The translations under genes were made by a program, and so were the position numbers. A DNA stretch of 64,000 bases. It comes from Candidatus Nitrotoga fabula. GTDB lineage: Bacteria > Pseudomonadota > Gammaproteobacteria > Burkholderiales > Gallionellaceae. The notes under the pieces are model-generated. The model did no database searches, was not told the DNA's origin, and saw only the letters and a program-made list of their open reading frames with translations. Of the stretch, positions 10,656-19,428 are shown one piece after another (position 1 is the first letter of the stretch; every line of letters begins with the position of its first letter). The DNA is taken from positions 1 through 64,000 of the forward strand of contig NZ_CAJNBL010000007.1 in assembly GCF_905221025.1 (NCBI RefSeq), written 5' to 3'.

Positions 10656-11746
10656 CCGGTCAAGCATTTCCACCTAAACCAACCCACCCTGCCACATCGG
10701 ATCCATTGCAGGAGGGATCCACTGCACCGACAACTCCGGCAGGAAAATTCCTGGCTAGCCTGAGTATTCAGCAGATACTCCTGGCTGTAATACTGGCGGT
10801 ATTTTTATGGCAGTGGTTTGACGCACATTTGCAGTTAAATGATATGCAAAAGGATTTAGCCCGCCGTTTAGCTGACATGGATGGCAATAATAAGGCCAAC
10901 CAGGTCCTGACGAAGCAGATACAAGAATCCATGCGGGAACTTTCTGTAAAAGTAAGCGTACTGGAAACCCACTCTGCCGAAGCGCAGAGTCAGCGAGCTG
11001 CACTGGAATCCTTCTATCAGGATCTGACTGAAAGTCGCGATGAAACAGTATTGGCGGAAGTAGAACAGATGCTGATGATCGCAGGTCAACAGTTGCAACT
11101 TTCTGCGAATGTAAAGGCCGCTCTAATTGCCCTGCAGCAAGCTGATGATCGCCTGAAGCGCATGGATCGTGCTGCTTTTAATGAATTGCGCAGAGCTATA
11201 AGTCATGACATCGATAAATTGCGCACACTACCTGATGTAGACGTGCAGGATATAAACTTCCGCCTTGATAACCTGATCGAAAAAATCGACAGTTTGCCTT
11301 TAATTCAGGATATCGCCCACGCTTCTCTGGAAAAAGAAATCACGATAGTCCCGCCAGCAGGCGAAGAGAATACATGGAAAAAACTAATTCGCGAAATGTG
11401 GGGAGACATAAAGCGCTTTGTGCGTATTGAAAATATGTACAAAAATGAACTTCCGTTGCTACCTCCCGCACAAAGTTTTTTTTTGCGGGAGAATTTGAAA
11501 TTACGCCTTCTATCTGCACGCCTTGCTTTATTGTCTCACGACGAAGCAATCTATAAGCATGACTTGCAAACAGCAAAAAAGTGGGTTGAACAATATTTTG
11601 ACATCACAAGCACTGCTGGCAAACTCTTCGTTTTCAACTTGCAAAGTCTGTGGGAGTCCAGCATTGACATCGAATTGCCTGATGTAAGCGCAAGTCTGGA
11701 AGCGGTACGGAACTATCGCTCCTCTCTTGGTAAGGTTTCACGATGA
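10652..11746 (+). CDS. hemX: HemX-like inner-membrane protein (uroporphyrinogen-III C-methyltransferase family name)
   Basis: Member of the HemX family, found between hemD and hemY in proteobacteria. Despite the family name it has no visible SAM-binding methyltransferase motifs. It has a proline-rich cytosolic N-terminus (1-35), one membrane segment around residues 37-55 (ILLAVILAVFLWQWF) and a long periplasmic region with heptad-like, coiled-coil character (about 60-130). The role is unproven; a scaffold for haem enzymes at the membrane is a common suggestion. It overlaps both neighbours by ATGA. 364 residues. Confidence 0.9.
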   Translation: MTGQAFPPKPTHPATSDPLQEGSTAPTTPAGKFLASLSIQQILLAVILAVFLWQWFDAHLQLNDMQKDLARRLADMDGNNKANQVLTKQIQESMRELSVKVSVLETHSAEAQSQRAALESFYQDLTESRDETVLAEVEQMLMIAGQQLQLSANVKAALIALQQADDRLKRMDRAAFNELRRAISHDIDKLRTLPDVDVQDINFRLDNLIEKIDSLPLIQDIAHASLEKEITIVPPAGEENTWKKLIREMWGDIKRFVRIENMYKNELPLLPPAQSFFLRENLKLRLLSARLALLSHDEAIYKHDLQTAKKWVEQYFDITSTAGKLFVFNLQSLWESSIDIELPDVSASLEAVRNYRSSLGKVSR

Positions 11747-12921
11747 AATTCCTAGTATGGCTGCTGGGATTATTCTCGCTAGCAGTGGCATTGAAGTTGG
11801 CTGCACAGAATCCCGGGTACTTGCTGCTTTTATATCCACCTTACCGCCTTGAAATATCTCTTATCCTGTTTCTGATATTATTGCTAACCCTGTTCATAAT
11901 GGGATATTTCACGGTGCGTCTGGTTCTTTCTGCCATCCGTCTCCCCGCCTATATACGTCAATCCCGAATTGAGCGCTCTCACAGCAAAGCACATGCTGCC
12001 ATGATGGAAGCGCTGAACGCTTTTTTCGAAGGACGTTATGCACTTGCGGAAAAAGCAGCGGTACGGGCAATGAAGCTGGGCGAGAACTCCAGCCTCAACT
12101 CTGTCATTGCAGCGCGCTCAGCACATGAACTGCGCGAATTCAGCAGACGTGACACCTACCTCGCAGCATCCGATGGAAAGTCAACAGAAATATCTACCAT
12201 GCATTTAATGGCCCAGGCAAAATTCAGCCTCGATCAACACCAGCCGCAAGCCGCTCTTCATGCTCTGACGGAATTGCGTAACAGCGGCGTAAAAGGGCAT
12301 ACGGGCGCACTCCTGCTCGAACTTCGCGCGCAGCAACAGGCCGGCAACTGGGATGCGGTACTGGACATGACCAATCAGCTGGAAAAGCAGGACGCCATGG
12401 ACTCCAGCGCTGCCATGCAGATTCGCCAGCAGGCTTTGCTTGAAAAAATTCGCGCACACACACTGGATGCACCGACACTGTTAGCACTTTGGAAAAATAG
12501 CCCTCAAGAATTCAAAAGACTCCCAAAAGTTGTAGCAGCTATAGCACGTGCCCTGATCTATCAGGGAGATTGTCGTAGCGCCAGACAAATTGTAACGGAT
12601 AAATTGAACCAGGAATGGGACCGGGATTTGGTGTTGCTGTATGGAGACTGCCTGGCAGATGAAACAGTGTGCCAGATTGAACAGGCTGAACGCTGGCTTA
12701 AACAACACCCGGATGATGCCGGGTTGCTGTTGGTATTGGGTAAACTATGCCTTCAGCAAAAATTGTGGAGCAAAGCCCAAAATTATCTGGATGCGAGTAA
12801 TAGCATCACGCCAAGTATCGATGCATATACAACCTTAGGTCATTTGGCAGAAAAACTGCAACAACCAGACGAGGCATTTAAATATTTTCAAAAAGCCATG
12901 TCATTAGCGCAAGGAAAATAA
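11743..12921 (+). CDS. hemY: HemY, TPR-containing inner-membrane protein of the haem operon
   Basis: Proteobacterial HemY, which is not the Bacillus protoporphyrinogen oxidase of the same name. Two N-terminal membrane segments (about residues 1-20 and 40-65) are followed by a soluble helical region with tetratricopeptide-like repeats, most obvious at the C-terminus (YTTLGHLAEKLQQPDEAFKY). It probably helps organise late haem synthesis at the membrane; the exact function is not established. It is the last gene of hemC-hemD-hemX-hemY. 392 residues, start overlapping the hemX stop. Confidence 0.92.
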   Translation: MKFLVWLLGLFSLAVALKLAAQNPGYLLLLYPPYRLEISLILFLILLLTLFIMGYFTVRLVLSAIRLPAYIRQSRIERSHSKAHAAMMEALNAFFEGRYALAEKAAVRAMKLGENSSLNSVIAARSAHELREFSRRDTYLAASDGKSTEISTMHLMAQAKFSLDQHQPQAALHALTELRNSGVKGHTGALLLELRAQQQAGNWDAVLDMTNQLEKQDAMDSSAAMQIRQQALLEKIRAHTLDAPTLLALWKNSPQEFKRLPKVVAAIARALIYQGDCRSARQIVTDKLNQEWDRDLVLLYGDCLADETVCQIEQAERWLKQHPDDAGLLLVLGKLCLQQKLWSKAQNYLDASNSITPSIDAYTTLGHLAEKLQQPDEAFKYFQKAMSLAQGK

Positions 12922-13094
12922 AGCGTTTTTCCTTGGGGCTACCCAGACCTTAGGTTTTTGCCATTGTCACCACAGGCATGACTGGGACATATTGTCCGCT
13001 GATCCACTATTTCAGTGATAGTCACAAACCTTAAAGTCTGTTCTGATTTACCCCGCTTCTCTTATCTGTATGGTTGTACAACGCCATTCCGTTC

Positions 13095-13664
13095 TCAACC
13101 CTGCCACTGCCGTACTCTACCCACATCCACATGCACGAAGTCAGATTTGGGATAAAAGCCTACCCCGCCACCTTGCAGTCTTAAAGCAGCGCTGCGTACA
13201 TGCACAAGCTCACGCCCGGGAACACGGATATCAATCGCCTTCCCATCCAGATGCATGCTATGTTTCGCCACCCCATTGCTCAAAGCTGCAAGCTTTTTAT
13301 TGGTTGTTGGCGAGCGATACCCAGAAATAATCTGGACAGGCTGGTTTCCACCGACCATGCTGTTAATCTCACGCACCAAATCAAGAAGCTCTGGGGATAT
13401 GCTTTTTATTTCGTTATTTCGATGATCCCGAAGAACGTAGTTGATCTCGGACAGTGCTTGAGGAATATATGCACCCTCTGCCCAGTAGACAGTGTTCAGG
13501 CTTTCCCCTGTATGTGTATTATACAAAGCCAGGGAGCGTTCTCTGGCAGCGATTTCACGCATTGCGGCCTGAGCGGGAAACGGCGCCACCAACCCGGCAA
13601 CAGCCACTAACAACCCAAACCTTAGAAATTCACGGCGGCTTTGGTGTTTTCTCATTTCGTTCAT
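13095..13664 (-). CDS. DUF882 / M15-like murein peptidase with Tat signal (YcbK/MepK-type)
   Basis: Periplasmic zinc peptidase of the M15-related DUF882 family, of the kind that cleaves peptidoglycan cross-links (E. coli MepK acts on 3-3 links). The N-terminus has a twin-arginine signal (SRREFLRFG, then a hydrophobic stretch ending AQA). Zinc ligands are visible in HSMHLDGKAIDI and FVHVDVG. 189 residues. Its ATG overlaps the stop of the L,D-transpeptidase gene upstream by four bases, so the two are co-translated. A crosslink maker next to a likely crosslink cleaver suggests a working pair; the substrate is inferred. Confidence 0.88.
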   Translation of the reverse strand: MNEMRKHQSRREFLRFGLLVAVAGLVAPFPAQAAMREIAARERSLALYNTHTGESLNTVYWAEGAYIPQALSEINYVLRDHRNNEIKSISPELLDLVREINSMVGGNQPVQIISGYRSPTTNKKLAALSNGVAKHSMHLDGKAIDIRVPGRELVHVRSAALRLQGGGVGFYPKSDFVHVDVGRVRQWQG

Positions 13665-14656
13665 TGCGTTTCTCCTAATGGCACTGGAGTATGCAGCCCC
13701 ACTTCACGAGCCACCCCATCCTTTAATTGAATAACTTCTCTCACTTTTTCCCAGTCAATCATGGCGGTTAGCCCTTGGGTGCGGGCTAAATGTTCTACAA
13801 CAGATAGCGGGTCACTATTCTTTCTATAAACATCCCGATTTACTTCCAGGAAAATACGTCCATCACTTATACGAGCCAATAACACCGGTGCATAGATGAT
13901 CTTGCCCTGCATATTTTTACGTACCCGCTGAACAAGTGCAGCAATATCATCCGGGTGCAGGCGAATACAGCCATGGCTCTGAAAATGGTAGACACTTGCT
14001 GGCGCATTAGTTCCGTGAATACCAATTGCAGGCAGACTAAGCCCGATCCAAAACTTGCCCAGCGGGTTTTCTGACCCAGGGGGCACTTGTGCCCGTACAG
14101 GCTTCCCTTCTCGCCGCATTTCCTCCTGAATTGATTTAGGTACATACCACACCTTGTTTTCCTGAATATCAAGCACATTGAAGCTGCCCGTTGGAGTTGG
14201 CCAGGCCCACGAACCCAGGCCTACTGGGTAATGAGCGATCAGCGTTCCTGACCCAAAATAATACAGAAGCCGCTGTGGCAGGTTAATCAACAGGCCATCT
14301 GTCAGTCGTTCCGGCACGATGTGCCGGTTCTCAATCTGCAACCGCTTGCCCGGATACAGCAGGCTGTTTCTCTTAATTTTGTTCATCCGAGCAAGAGTAG
14401 ATGGCTCCACTCCCAGGCGCGCACCAATACTGGTCAGGGAATCCCCTTTTTGCACCAAGTATTCAAACTCGCCACCTACAAGTTCATATGAGAATATTCC
14501 TGCATCTGGCACCCCTGCGATTAAAGTTACATCTTTAGGTTGAGCAACTACTGCTACAGGCCGAACATGCATTCGATTTTCGCCCAACGCCAAGGTCGAT
14601 AGAACGATTCCCAAAAACGCACAAAAGATCTTCTGATATGCCAAAAATATCCTCAT
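13661..14656 (-). CDS. L,D-transpeptidase with LysM domain (YkuD family)
   Basis: Periplasmic enzyme that makes 3-3 peptidoglycan crosslinks or attaches proteins to murein. It has a signal peptide (about 1-25), a LysM peptidoglycan-binding domain around residues 65-108 (EYLVQKGDSLTSIG), then the YkuD catalytic domain with the motif HFQSHGCIRLHPDD holding the nucleophile cysteine. 331 residues. It begins one base inside the thiE stop (TGATG) and its stop overlaps the DUF882 peptidase start, so thiD-thiE-ldt-peptidase may form one minus-strand transcription unit. Confidence 0.93.
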   Translation of the reverse strand: MRIFLAYQKIFCAFLGIVLSTLALGENRMHVRPVAVVAQPKDVTLIAGVPDAGIFSYELVGGEFEYLVQKGDSLTSIGARLGVEPSTLARMNKIKRNSLLYPGKRLQIENRHIVPERLTDGLLINLPQRLLYYFGSGTLIAHYPVGLGSWAWPTPTGSFNVLDIQENKVWYVPKSIQEEMRREGKPVRAQVPPGSENPLGKFWIGLSLPAIGIHGTNAPASVYHFQSHGCIRLHPDDIAALVQRVRKNMQGKIIYAPVLLARISDGRIFLEVNRDVYRKNSDPLSVVEHLARTQGLTAMIDWEKVREVIQLKDGVAREVGLHTPVPLGETQ

Positions 14657-15318
14657 CAGCTGATGCCATTCTGCGGGTACAGTTCAAACAGACTGGACAT
14701 TTTTTTTACAGCATCCGTAATATCTTCAGTTTGAAATAAAGCTGAAATCATTGCCAGCGCACTTGCCCCGGCGTGCAGCAACATTCCTGCATTATGCAGC
14801 GTGATGCCACCTATTGCCACCAGTGGGATATTCAACTCCCTGCGTGCCTGCTGCAGCAGCCCGACTGTTGCTACAGCCGCCCCAGGCTTAACAGCGGAAG
14901 GGAAAAATGCTCCAAATGCCACATAATCCGCACCTGCATTCACTGCATCGTGCGCCAAGGTCAAATGGTTATAACAAGAAACACCAATAATCTTCTGCAT
15001 ACCCAAAAGGGTGCGGGCTACTTCAACGCCATCATCCGTTGCTCCTACATGCACCCCATCAGCATCCACATGAGCCGCAAGACGTGCATCATCATTTACA
15101 ATAAATAGCGCACCGAACTCTCTAGTCAACATACGCAGCGCGTGTGCCTGCTCCACTCTTTGTTCACAATTTGCAGATTTATTACGATATTGCAGAATCT
15201 TTGCTCCCCCTGCCAGCGCCATGCGCGCCCGATGGAGTAAATCCGCAGAATCAACACAATCAGGCGTAATCGCATACACGCCTTTAATGGTGGCCGCCAG
15301 TGTCATCCTCTTCGTCAT
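14656..15318 (-). CDS. thiE: Thiamine-phosphate synthase
   Basis: Cytosolic enzyme that joins the pyrimidine (HMP-PP) and thiazole phosphates to thiamine phosphate. The family segments GVYAITPD, AGGAKILQYRNK, LFIVNDDARLA, GVHVGATD and VAIGGITLHNAG are present. The frame extends upstream to 15423, inside thiD, but the ATG at 15318 starts just before the conserved core and gives 220 residues, the usual size. It overlaps the thiD end by 35 bases, indicating coupled translation; the product partner is made by ThiD. Confidence 0.94.
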   Translation of the reverse strand: MTKRMTLAATIKGVYAITPDCVDSADLLHRARMALAGGAKILQYRNKSANCEQRVEQAHALRMLTREFGALFIVNDDARLAAHVDADGVHVGATDDGVEVARTLLGMQKIIGVSCYNHLTLAHDAVNAGADYVAFGAFFPSAVKPGAAVATVGLLQQARRELNIPLVAIGGITLHNAGMLLHAGASALAMISALFQTEDITDAVKKMSSLFELYPQNGIS

Positions 15319-16135
15319 CCCGCGCCCAAAATAAACGGTCAGGAATATGCTGTCCCATGCCTGGACGAAAAGCATATTGTAATGCCTGCCAAGTAAACTC
15401 TTGGGCCTCCTTAACTGCTTCATTCATTGGTAACCCATTTGCCAAAAGCGAAGCTATAGCCGAAGCCAGTGTACAACCAGAGCCATGGTAAATTCCTGAT
15501 AATCGCATCCAGCTATCACTTCGCACAACTCCATTCTCGCCATACAAAGTGTTAATCACCTGTGGCGTGTGCTCGTGCGTTCCAGTTACAAGAACATATT
15601 CACACCCAAGCTGGAGAATACGCTTGGCACACTCTGCAAGGTCGGGGTTATCCTCGTCATTTTCTTCATCTTGGATAATGCGGCGCGCCTCTATGCTGTT
15701 AGGTGTCAGAATGGTAGTCTGCGGCAATAGCAATTCGCGCAACGCATCCAGCATATCATCATTGGTCAGTTCATCACCACGGCCAGACGCAAGAACTGGA
15801 TCAAACACCAAAGGGATGTCCGGATAATCCGAAATCACCTCTGCGATCGCAGCGATATTCTCCACACTTCCCAGCAAGCCGATCTTAAATGCTGCCACTG
15901 GCATATCTTCCAGCACCGCACGTGCCTGGTCGGATACCCACTCAGCATCAATTGGCAGAACATCATCCACGCCACCGGTATCTTGTACCGTGACTGCCGT
16001 CACTACCGACAATGGGTGACATCCCATGCTGGCTATAGTCAGAATATCAGCCTGCAAGCCTGCCCCTCCGCAGGGATCGGTAGCACCAAAAGCAAGGACA
16101 ACAGGCGGAATAACGGACATGGGAGTATTGGTCAT
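15284..16135 (-). CDS. thiD: Hydroxymethylpyrimidine/phosphomethylpyrimidine kinase
   Basis: Phosphorylates hydroxymethylpyrimidine twice to give the substrate of ThiE. It is a ribokinase-fold enzyme: N-terminal segment ATDPCGGAGLQAD, AVTVQDTGGV, FDPVLASGRGD, and the C-terminal anion-hole region YHGSGCTLASAIAS. 283 residues; an acidic tail (DDEEDD) extends past the usual end and overlaps thiE. It is divergent from the rubredoxin gene with a gap of about 40 bases, a common arrangement in betaproteobacteria. Confidence 0.95.
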   Translation of the reverse strand: MTNTPMSVIPPVVLAFGATDPCGGAGLQADILTIASMGCHPLSVVTAVTVQDTGGVDDVLPIDAEWVSDQARAVLEDMPVAAFKIGLLGSVENIAAIAEVISDYPDIPLVFDPVLASGRGDELTNDDMLDALRELLLPQTTILTPNSIEARRIIQDEENDEDNPDLAECAKRILQLGCEYVLVTGTHEHTPQVINTLYGENGVVRSDSWMRLSGIYHGSGCTLASAIASLLANGLPMNEAVKEAQEFTWQALQYAFRPGMGQHIPDRLFWARDDEEDDTGGHH

Positions 16136-16177
16136 TGTAAAATGTCAAAATTGTAATTTTAACTGAAATTGCTCGTC

Positions 16178-16360
16178 ATGATTCCGAACGCTGAATACAA
16201 AACCTACATGTGCCTGATTTGTGGCTGGCTGTATGATGAGGCATCCGGCTCTCCGGAAGACGGCATACCGCCTGGTACGCGATGGGAGGATGTCCCTCTG
16301 AACTGGACATGCCCGGAATGCGGGGCTCGAAAGGAAGACTTTGAAATGGTTGAATTCTAG
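16178..16360 (+). CDS. Rubredoxin
   Basis: Small one-iron electron-transfer protein. The iron is held by four cysteines in two CxxC(G) knuckles, here C12/C15 (MCLICGW) and C45/C48 (TCPECGA), with the usual [12 protein letters not shown] linker. The open frame starts at a TTG at 16169, but the ATG at 16178 gives the standard length (60 residues). It is divergent from thiD. The redox partner is not evident from the neighbourhood. Confidence 0.96.
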   Translation: MIPNAEYKTYMCLICGWLYDEASGSPEDGIPPGTRWEDVPLNWTCPECGARKEDFEMVEF

Positions 16361-16654
16361 CGGGCAATCTAAAAAAACATCCCCTGCATTTGCATCCTTA
16401 ATAATTACAGAAAACTTCTGCACCAGAATTTCATAGCAGAACCCAATGCACCTGATGATGTACGGCCAGCCCCACGATGACGCTGAGCTTTTAAATTAGA
16501 GATACACTGCAAATGATGCAGCTTATACTGCGGGCGTAATTCCAACCGTAAGCACTTGAATTATGTTATTACCCACGTACCGCTTAATTAGATACAAACC
16601 ATGCCGTTTTGAAGTTTGAATAATACAGTCGGATCACCAGGAATACACCCCACA

Positions 16655-17812
16655 TCATGATAATGTTCTAGCAACACGAATCCCTGTATAAGCATTACGG
16701 TTCAACTGGTCACACATGAAACGAACAGCACAACGGGCATCTCTTGGGTCAATCATCCAGGATCCTCCGCGCAGAACCCGCCATTCCTGATTGCCAAGTG
16801 TGCTCACTGCGCCATCGGACAACCAAGCGCTTCCATCCGTAGGAGCCCCATTGTAGGTATCATGCCATGCATCTTCAACCCATTCCCACACATTTCCTAG
16901 CATGTCATGCAAACCAAACTTGTTTGGTGAAAAACTGCCCACCGGCGAGGCACGCCGACAACTCCATTCGCTCTTGCTATCCTGGCAATTGCAATTGTTT
17001 TTTCCAAGCTCATCTCCCCAGTAATACTCCGTCGCCGACCCAGCACGACACGCATATTCCCATTCTGCTTCTGACAATAAGCGGTAGTTTTTGCCCGTCT
17101 TCGTCGATAGCCATCGCACATAGGCTTGTGCATGCACAAAATTAACATTGGTTACCGGTAGGTTGTCACCAGGCCATCCATTATCTGCAGGGGAATAAGA
17201 ACATCCGCCAGATGCAACGAATTGCCTCCATTCGGCTACCGTGACTGGATATCGGCTCACAGCAAAAGAATGGGCAATAGTGACTTTATGCTTATTCGAT
17301 ACTTCGCCCATACGAAAACTTCCCCTGGGTATCACTACCATTTCTGGGGCATCCGGTCCATCGCGAAAAATATGGGTAGTTCCCGCCTCTTTTGCTGCTG
17401 CAATTGCGGCTTGTTGTATTTCCGTGATTGTCCAGCACTCTATGCCTATTGGCCCTTTTAATTCATCCCTCTGTTCCAAAAACACGGACTGCGCCTGTCC
17501 ATGCTCTTCCGCCATCCTAATGAAAAAGGAGATATCCTCATTCTTCAATGCCTGCACCCACTCATCTTCTATTAGGCCATCGCATGTTTGAGCATTAATG
17601 AGGTGACTTCCAGCAGGTAAGAAAAACATTCTGGATATGTTTTTATCCAATTGCCCTTGATCTTGACCATTGATCATGAGACGACAATCCATATCGCTCT
17701 CTAGCGACAGGCAGATGTTTTGATTTGCTGAACCTTTTCTGCTGGAAGGATTTTCATCAAGGTTGTGAGCATTTTGCTGTTGAAAATACTCTTTATGCAA
17801 TTCCTTGCTCAT
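16655..17812 (-). CDS. SUMF1/FGE-fold protein, paralogue 1 of 4 (PEGA-like N-terminal domain)
   Basis: First (most downstream) of four tandem paralogues. Residues ~32-115 form a small domain shared with paralogues 2 and 3 (motif SDMDCRLMINGQ, then LPAGSHLINA), resembling PEGA-type surface domains. Residues ~155-385 are a formylglycine-generating-enzyme/C-type-lectin-like domain: MVVIPRGSFRMG, LPVTNVNFVHAQAYVRWLS, LLSEAEWEYACRAG, YYWGDE, NNCNCQDS, DMLGNVWEWVED and a C-terminal RVLRGGSW...GIRVAR. The cysteine pair needed for sulfatase activation is absent after GGSW, so true FGE activity is unlikely. No signal peptide. ATG preceded by AGGATGG. The function is unknown; a binding or ligand-display role is possible. 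Confidence 0.85.
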   Translation of the reverse strand: MSKELHKEYFQQQNAHNLDENPSSRKGSANQNICLSLESDMDCRLMINGQDQGQLDKNISRMFFLPAGSHLINAQTCDGLIEDEWVQALKNEDISFFIRMAEEHGQAQSVFLEQRDELKGPIGIECWTITEIQQAAIAAAKEAGTTHIFRDGPDAPEMVVIPRGSFRMGEVSNKHKVTIAHSFAVSRYPVTVAEWRQFVASGGCSYSPADNGWPGDNLPVTNVNFVHAQAYVRWLSTKTGKNYRLLSEAEWEYACRAGSATEYYWGDELGKNNCNCQDSKSEWSCRRASPVGSFSPNKFGLHDMLGNVWEWVEDAWHDTYNGAPTDGSAWLSDGAVSTLGNQEWRVLRGGSWMIDPRDARCAVRFMCDQLNRNAYTGIRVARTLS

Positions 17813-17924
17813 TCATAACCATCCTGTGTTAAAAAAGTTGAGATATTGAAAAGTAGAGATTCTGGAACGCAGGCAATATACCCACCGTCATTCATTTCTT
17901 GCCACAGGCTCTTTTCTTTAAAAG

Positions 17925-17947
17925 ATTCGGGCACAATCAGCCCGAAT
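17925..17947 (-). terminator. Possible terminator downstream of FGE-like paralogue 2
   Basis: Inverted repeat ATTCGGGC (17925-17932) and GCCCGAAT (17940-17947) with a 7-base loop. On the minus strand the stem is followed by CTTTTAAAG, a weak T-tract. It would partly separate paralogue 2 from paralogue 1. The T-run is short, so efficiency is doubtful. Confidence 0.4.
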
Positions 17948-18031
17948 ATCATCCGTAGCCATCACGGCCATCCTTCGCGCCCAGACACACAACACCGTTA
18001 CCTACATGAAAAATCAGGGAGACAAGCCAAC

Positions 18032-18050
18032 GATTGACTTGAAGTCAATC
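18032..18050. repeat. 9-bp palindrome (possible operator)
   Basis: GATTGACTT (18032-18040), one base, AAGTCAATC (18042-18050). The near-zero loop makes a protein-binding palindrome more likely than a terminator. A related palindrome with the same TTGACTT/AAGTCAA halves occurs at 27105-27120. Confidence 0.3.
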
Positions 18051-18146
18051 TGAACAAAAATCTTCTAGGAAACCCCGTCCATCACTTTAAAACCAGGGCA
18101 GTATCTGCTCTGATATTCAGGATCCACCATGCAATTATTTACCGTT

Positions 18147-19235
18147 TTACGGCAAGGTTCTCGCCAGGCGAAGGCCGAAATTACAATTTCTTACAGAGGG
18201 GACACTCCCAAGGCGGTGGGCACAGCGCGCATATTGCGGGAAACTGCTCCAAGAACCTCCCCGCATAACACGCCCAAGCGGATTTCCTCCGACAACCCAT
18301 GCTCCACCGTCAGTCGGGGATTCTTCGTAATTATCATGCCAGATGTCTTCCAACCACTCCCATACATTTCCTAGCATATCATATATACCAAAAGCATTGG
18401 GCTTAAAGCTTCCGACTGGAGAAGCAGACCTCCGGCTCCATTCACTCCCGCTATCCTGGCAATTACAGTTATTATGACCTATTTCATCGCCCCAATAATA
18501 TTCCGTCACAGTCCCGGCACGACTTGCATATTCCCACTCCGCTTCAGACAACAAACGATAAGTTTTGCAAGTATGGGCTGACAGCCAGCGGACATAGTTT
18601 TGAGCATCATACCAATTGACATTGGTGACCGGGAGAGTGTCTCCTTCCCAGCCATTATCCGATGGAACATACGAAACTCCGCTATTCTCGACATAATATT
18701 TCCAATCTGCCACCGTCACTGGATATTTGCCTATTGCAAAAGAACAAACAATATTAACCTTAAATTTATTATTTGCATTTCCCCTGCGATAACTACCTGC
18801 AGGTATCACTACCATTTCCGGAGTAACCGGAGTATCGCGAAAAACTGGATCGAGCCCTGCTCCCAATGCAGCCAACATTTGTTCTTGCTGAATCCTTCCC
18901 TCAGGCCAACATTCAATACCCAATGGCTCACGAACTTCTGCTTCACGTACTGCTCGTAACCGGTCATAATCATCCGCAAGGCAGACCAAATGAACAACCT
19001 GTTCTTTCGAGCTAATATTTTGCGTCCACTCTTTTTCCAACAACCCATCCTGAGTAATGACATTGATTACATGTGCACCAAAAGGCAACTCAATAGCAAA
19101 AGGAGTATTTTTCTGAAGTGCTCCATAATTATCGTCATTAACCATGAGGCGGCAATCCATATCGGTTTTAAGTAGCAAAACCGCTTTCTGCCAGCATTCG
19201 GATTCCTGTACTTTCTGTTTCCCCATGTTAGTCAC
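18147..19235 (-). CDS. SUMF1/FGE-fold protein, paralogue 2 of 4 (PEGA-like N-terminal domain)
   Basis: Same architecture as paralogue 1: an N-terminal domain with KTDMDCRLMVND and LPFGAHVINV, then an FGE/lectin-like domain with MVVIPAGSYRRG, LPVTNVNWYDAQNYVRWLS, LLSEAEWEYASRAG, YYWGDE, NNCNCQDS, DMLGNVWEWLED and RVMRGGSW near the end. The frame is open to 19376, but the GTG at 19235 follows GGGGAGAATCGG, matching the AAGGAGGAAGATCGG-GTG start of paralogue 3; this gives 362 residues. An ATG lies three codons further in. No signal peptide and no catalytic cysteine pair. The last 45 residues differ sharply from the other copies at scattered positions. Confidence 0.85.
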   Translation of the reverse strand: MTNMGKQKVQESECWQKAVLLLKTDMDCRLMVNDDNYGALQKNTPFAIELPFGAHVINVITQDGLLEKEWTQNISSKEQVVHLVCLADDYDRLRAVREAEVREPLGIECWPEGRIQQEQMLAALGAGLDPVFRDTPVTPEMVVIPAGSYRRGNANNKFKVNIVCSFAIGKYPVTVADWKYYVENSGVSYVPSDNGWEGDTLPVTNVNWYDAQNYVRWLSAHTCKTYRLLSEAEWEYASRAGTVTEYYWGDEIGHNNCNCQDSGSEWSRRSASPVGSFKPNAFGIYDMLGNVWEWLEDIWHDNYEESPTDGGAWVVGGNPLGRVMRGGSWSSFPQYARCAHRLGSVPSVRNCNFGLRLARTLP

Positions 19236-19428
19236 CCGATTCTCCCCTGTCGCTCTCCATCCATTTTTATTCCGGATGCCATATCGGTTTTTCCTGCCCG
19301 ACTGGCTTCTGACAACTAAGAACACATAACAGGAACATAACTTGTCGCTTGCGCTTCCTATCAGAACAATCCGCAACCTAATTAAAAGATCAGCACTTAT
19401 TTATGTAGCCATCACTACCAGGATGTCT

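Larger units (their letters stand above)
17813..18146. other. Intergenic spacer between FGE-like paralogues 2 and 1
   Basis: 334 bases without a supported gene. It holds a hairpin at 17925-17947 that may end transcripts of paralogue 2 and a near-perfect palindrome at 18032-18050. I looked for a template repeat or a copy of the variable 3' end of the paralogues and saw none. Confidence 0.6.

Noticed and set aside
17813-18146. Possible DGR template repeat between paralogues
   Set aside because: No stretch resembling the RGGSW-to-GFR region with A-rich variable codons was found on either strand.
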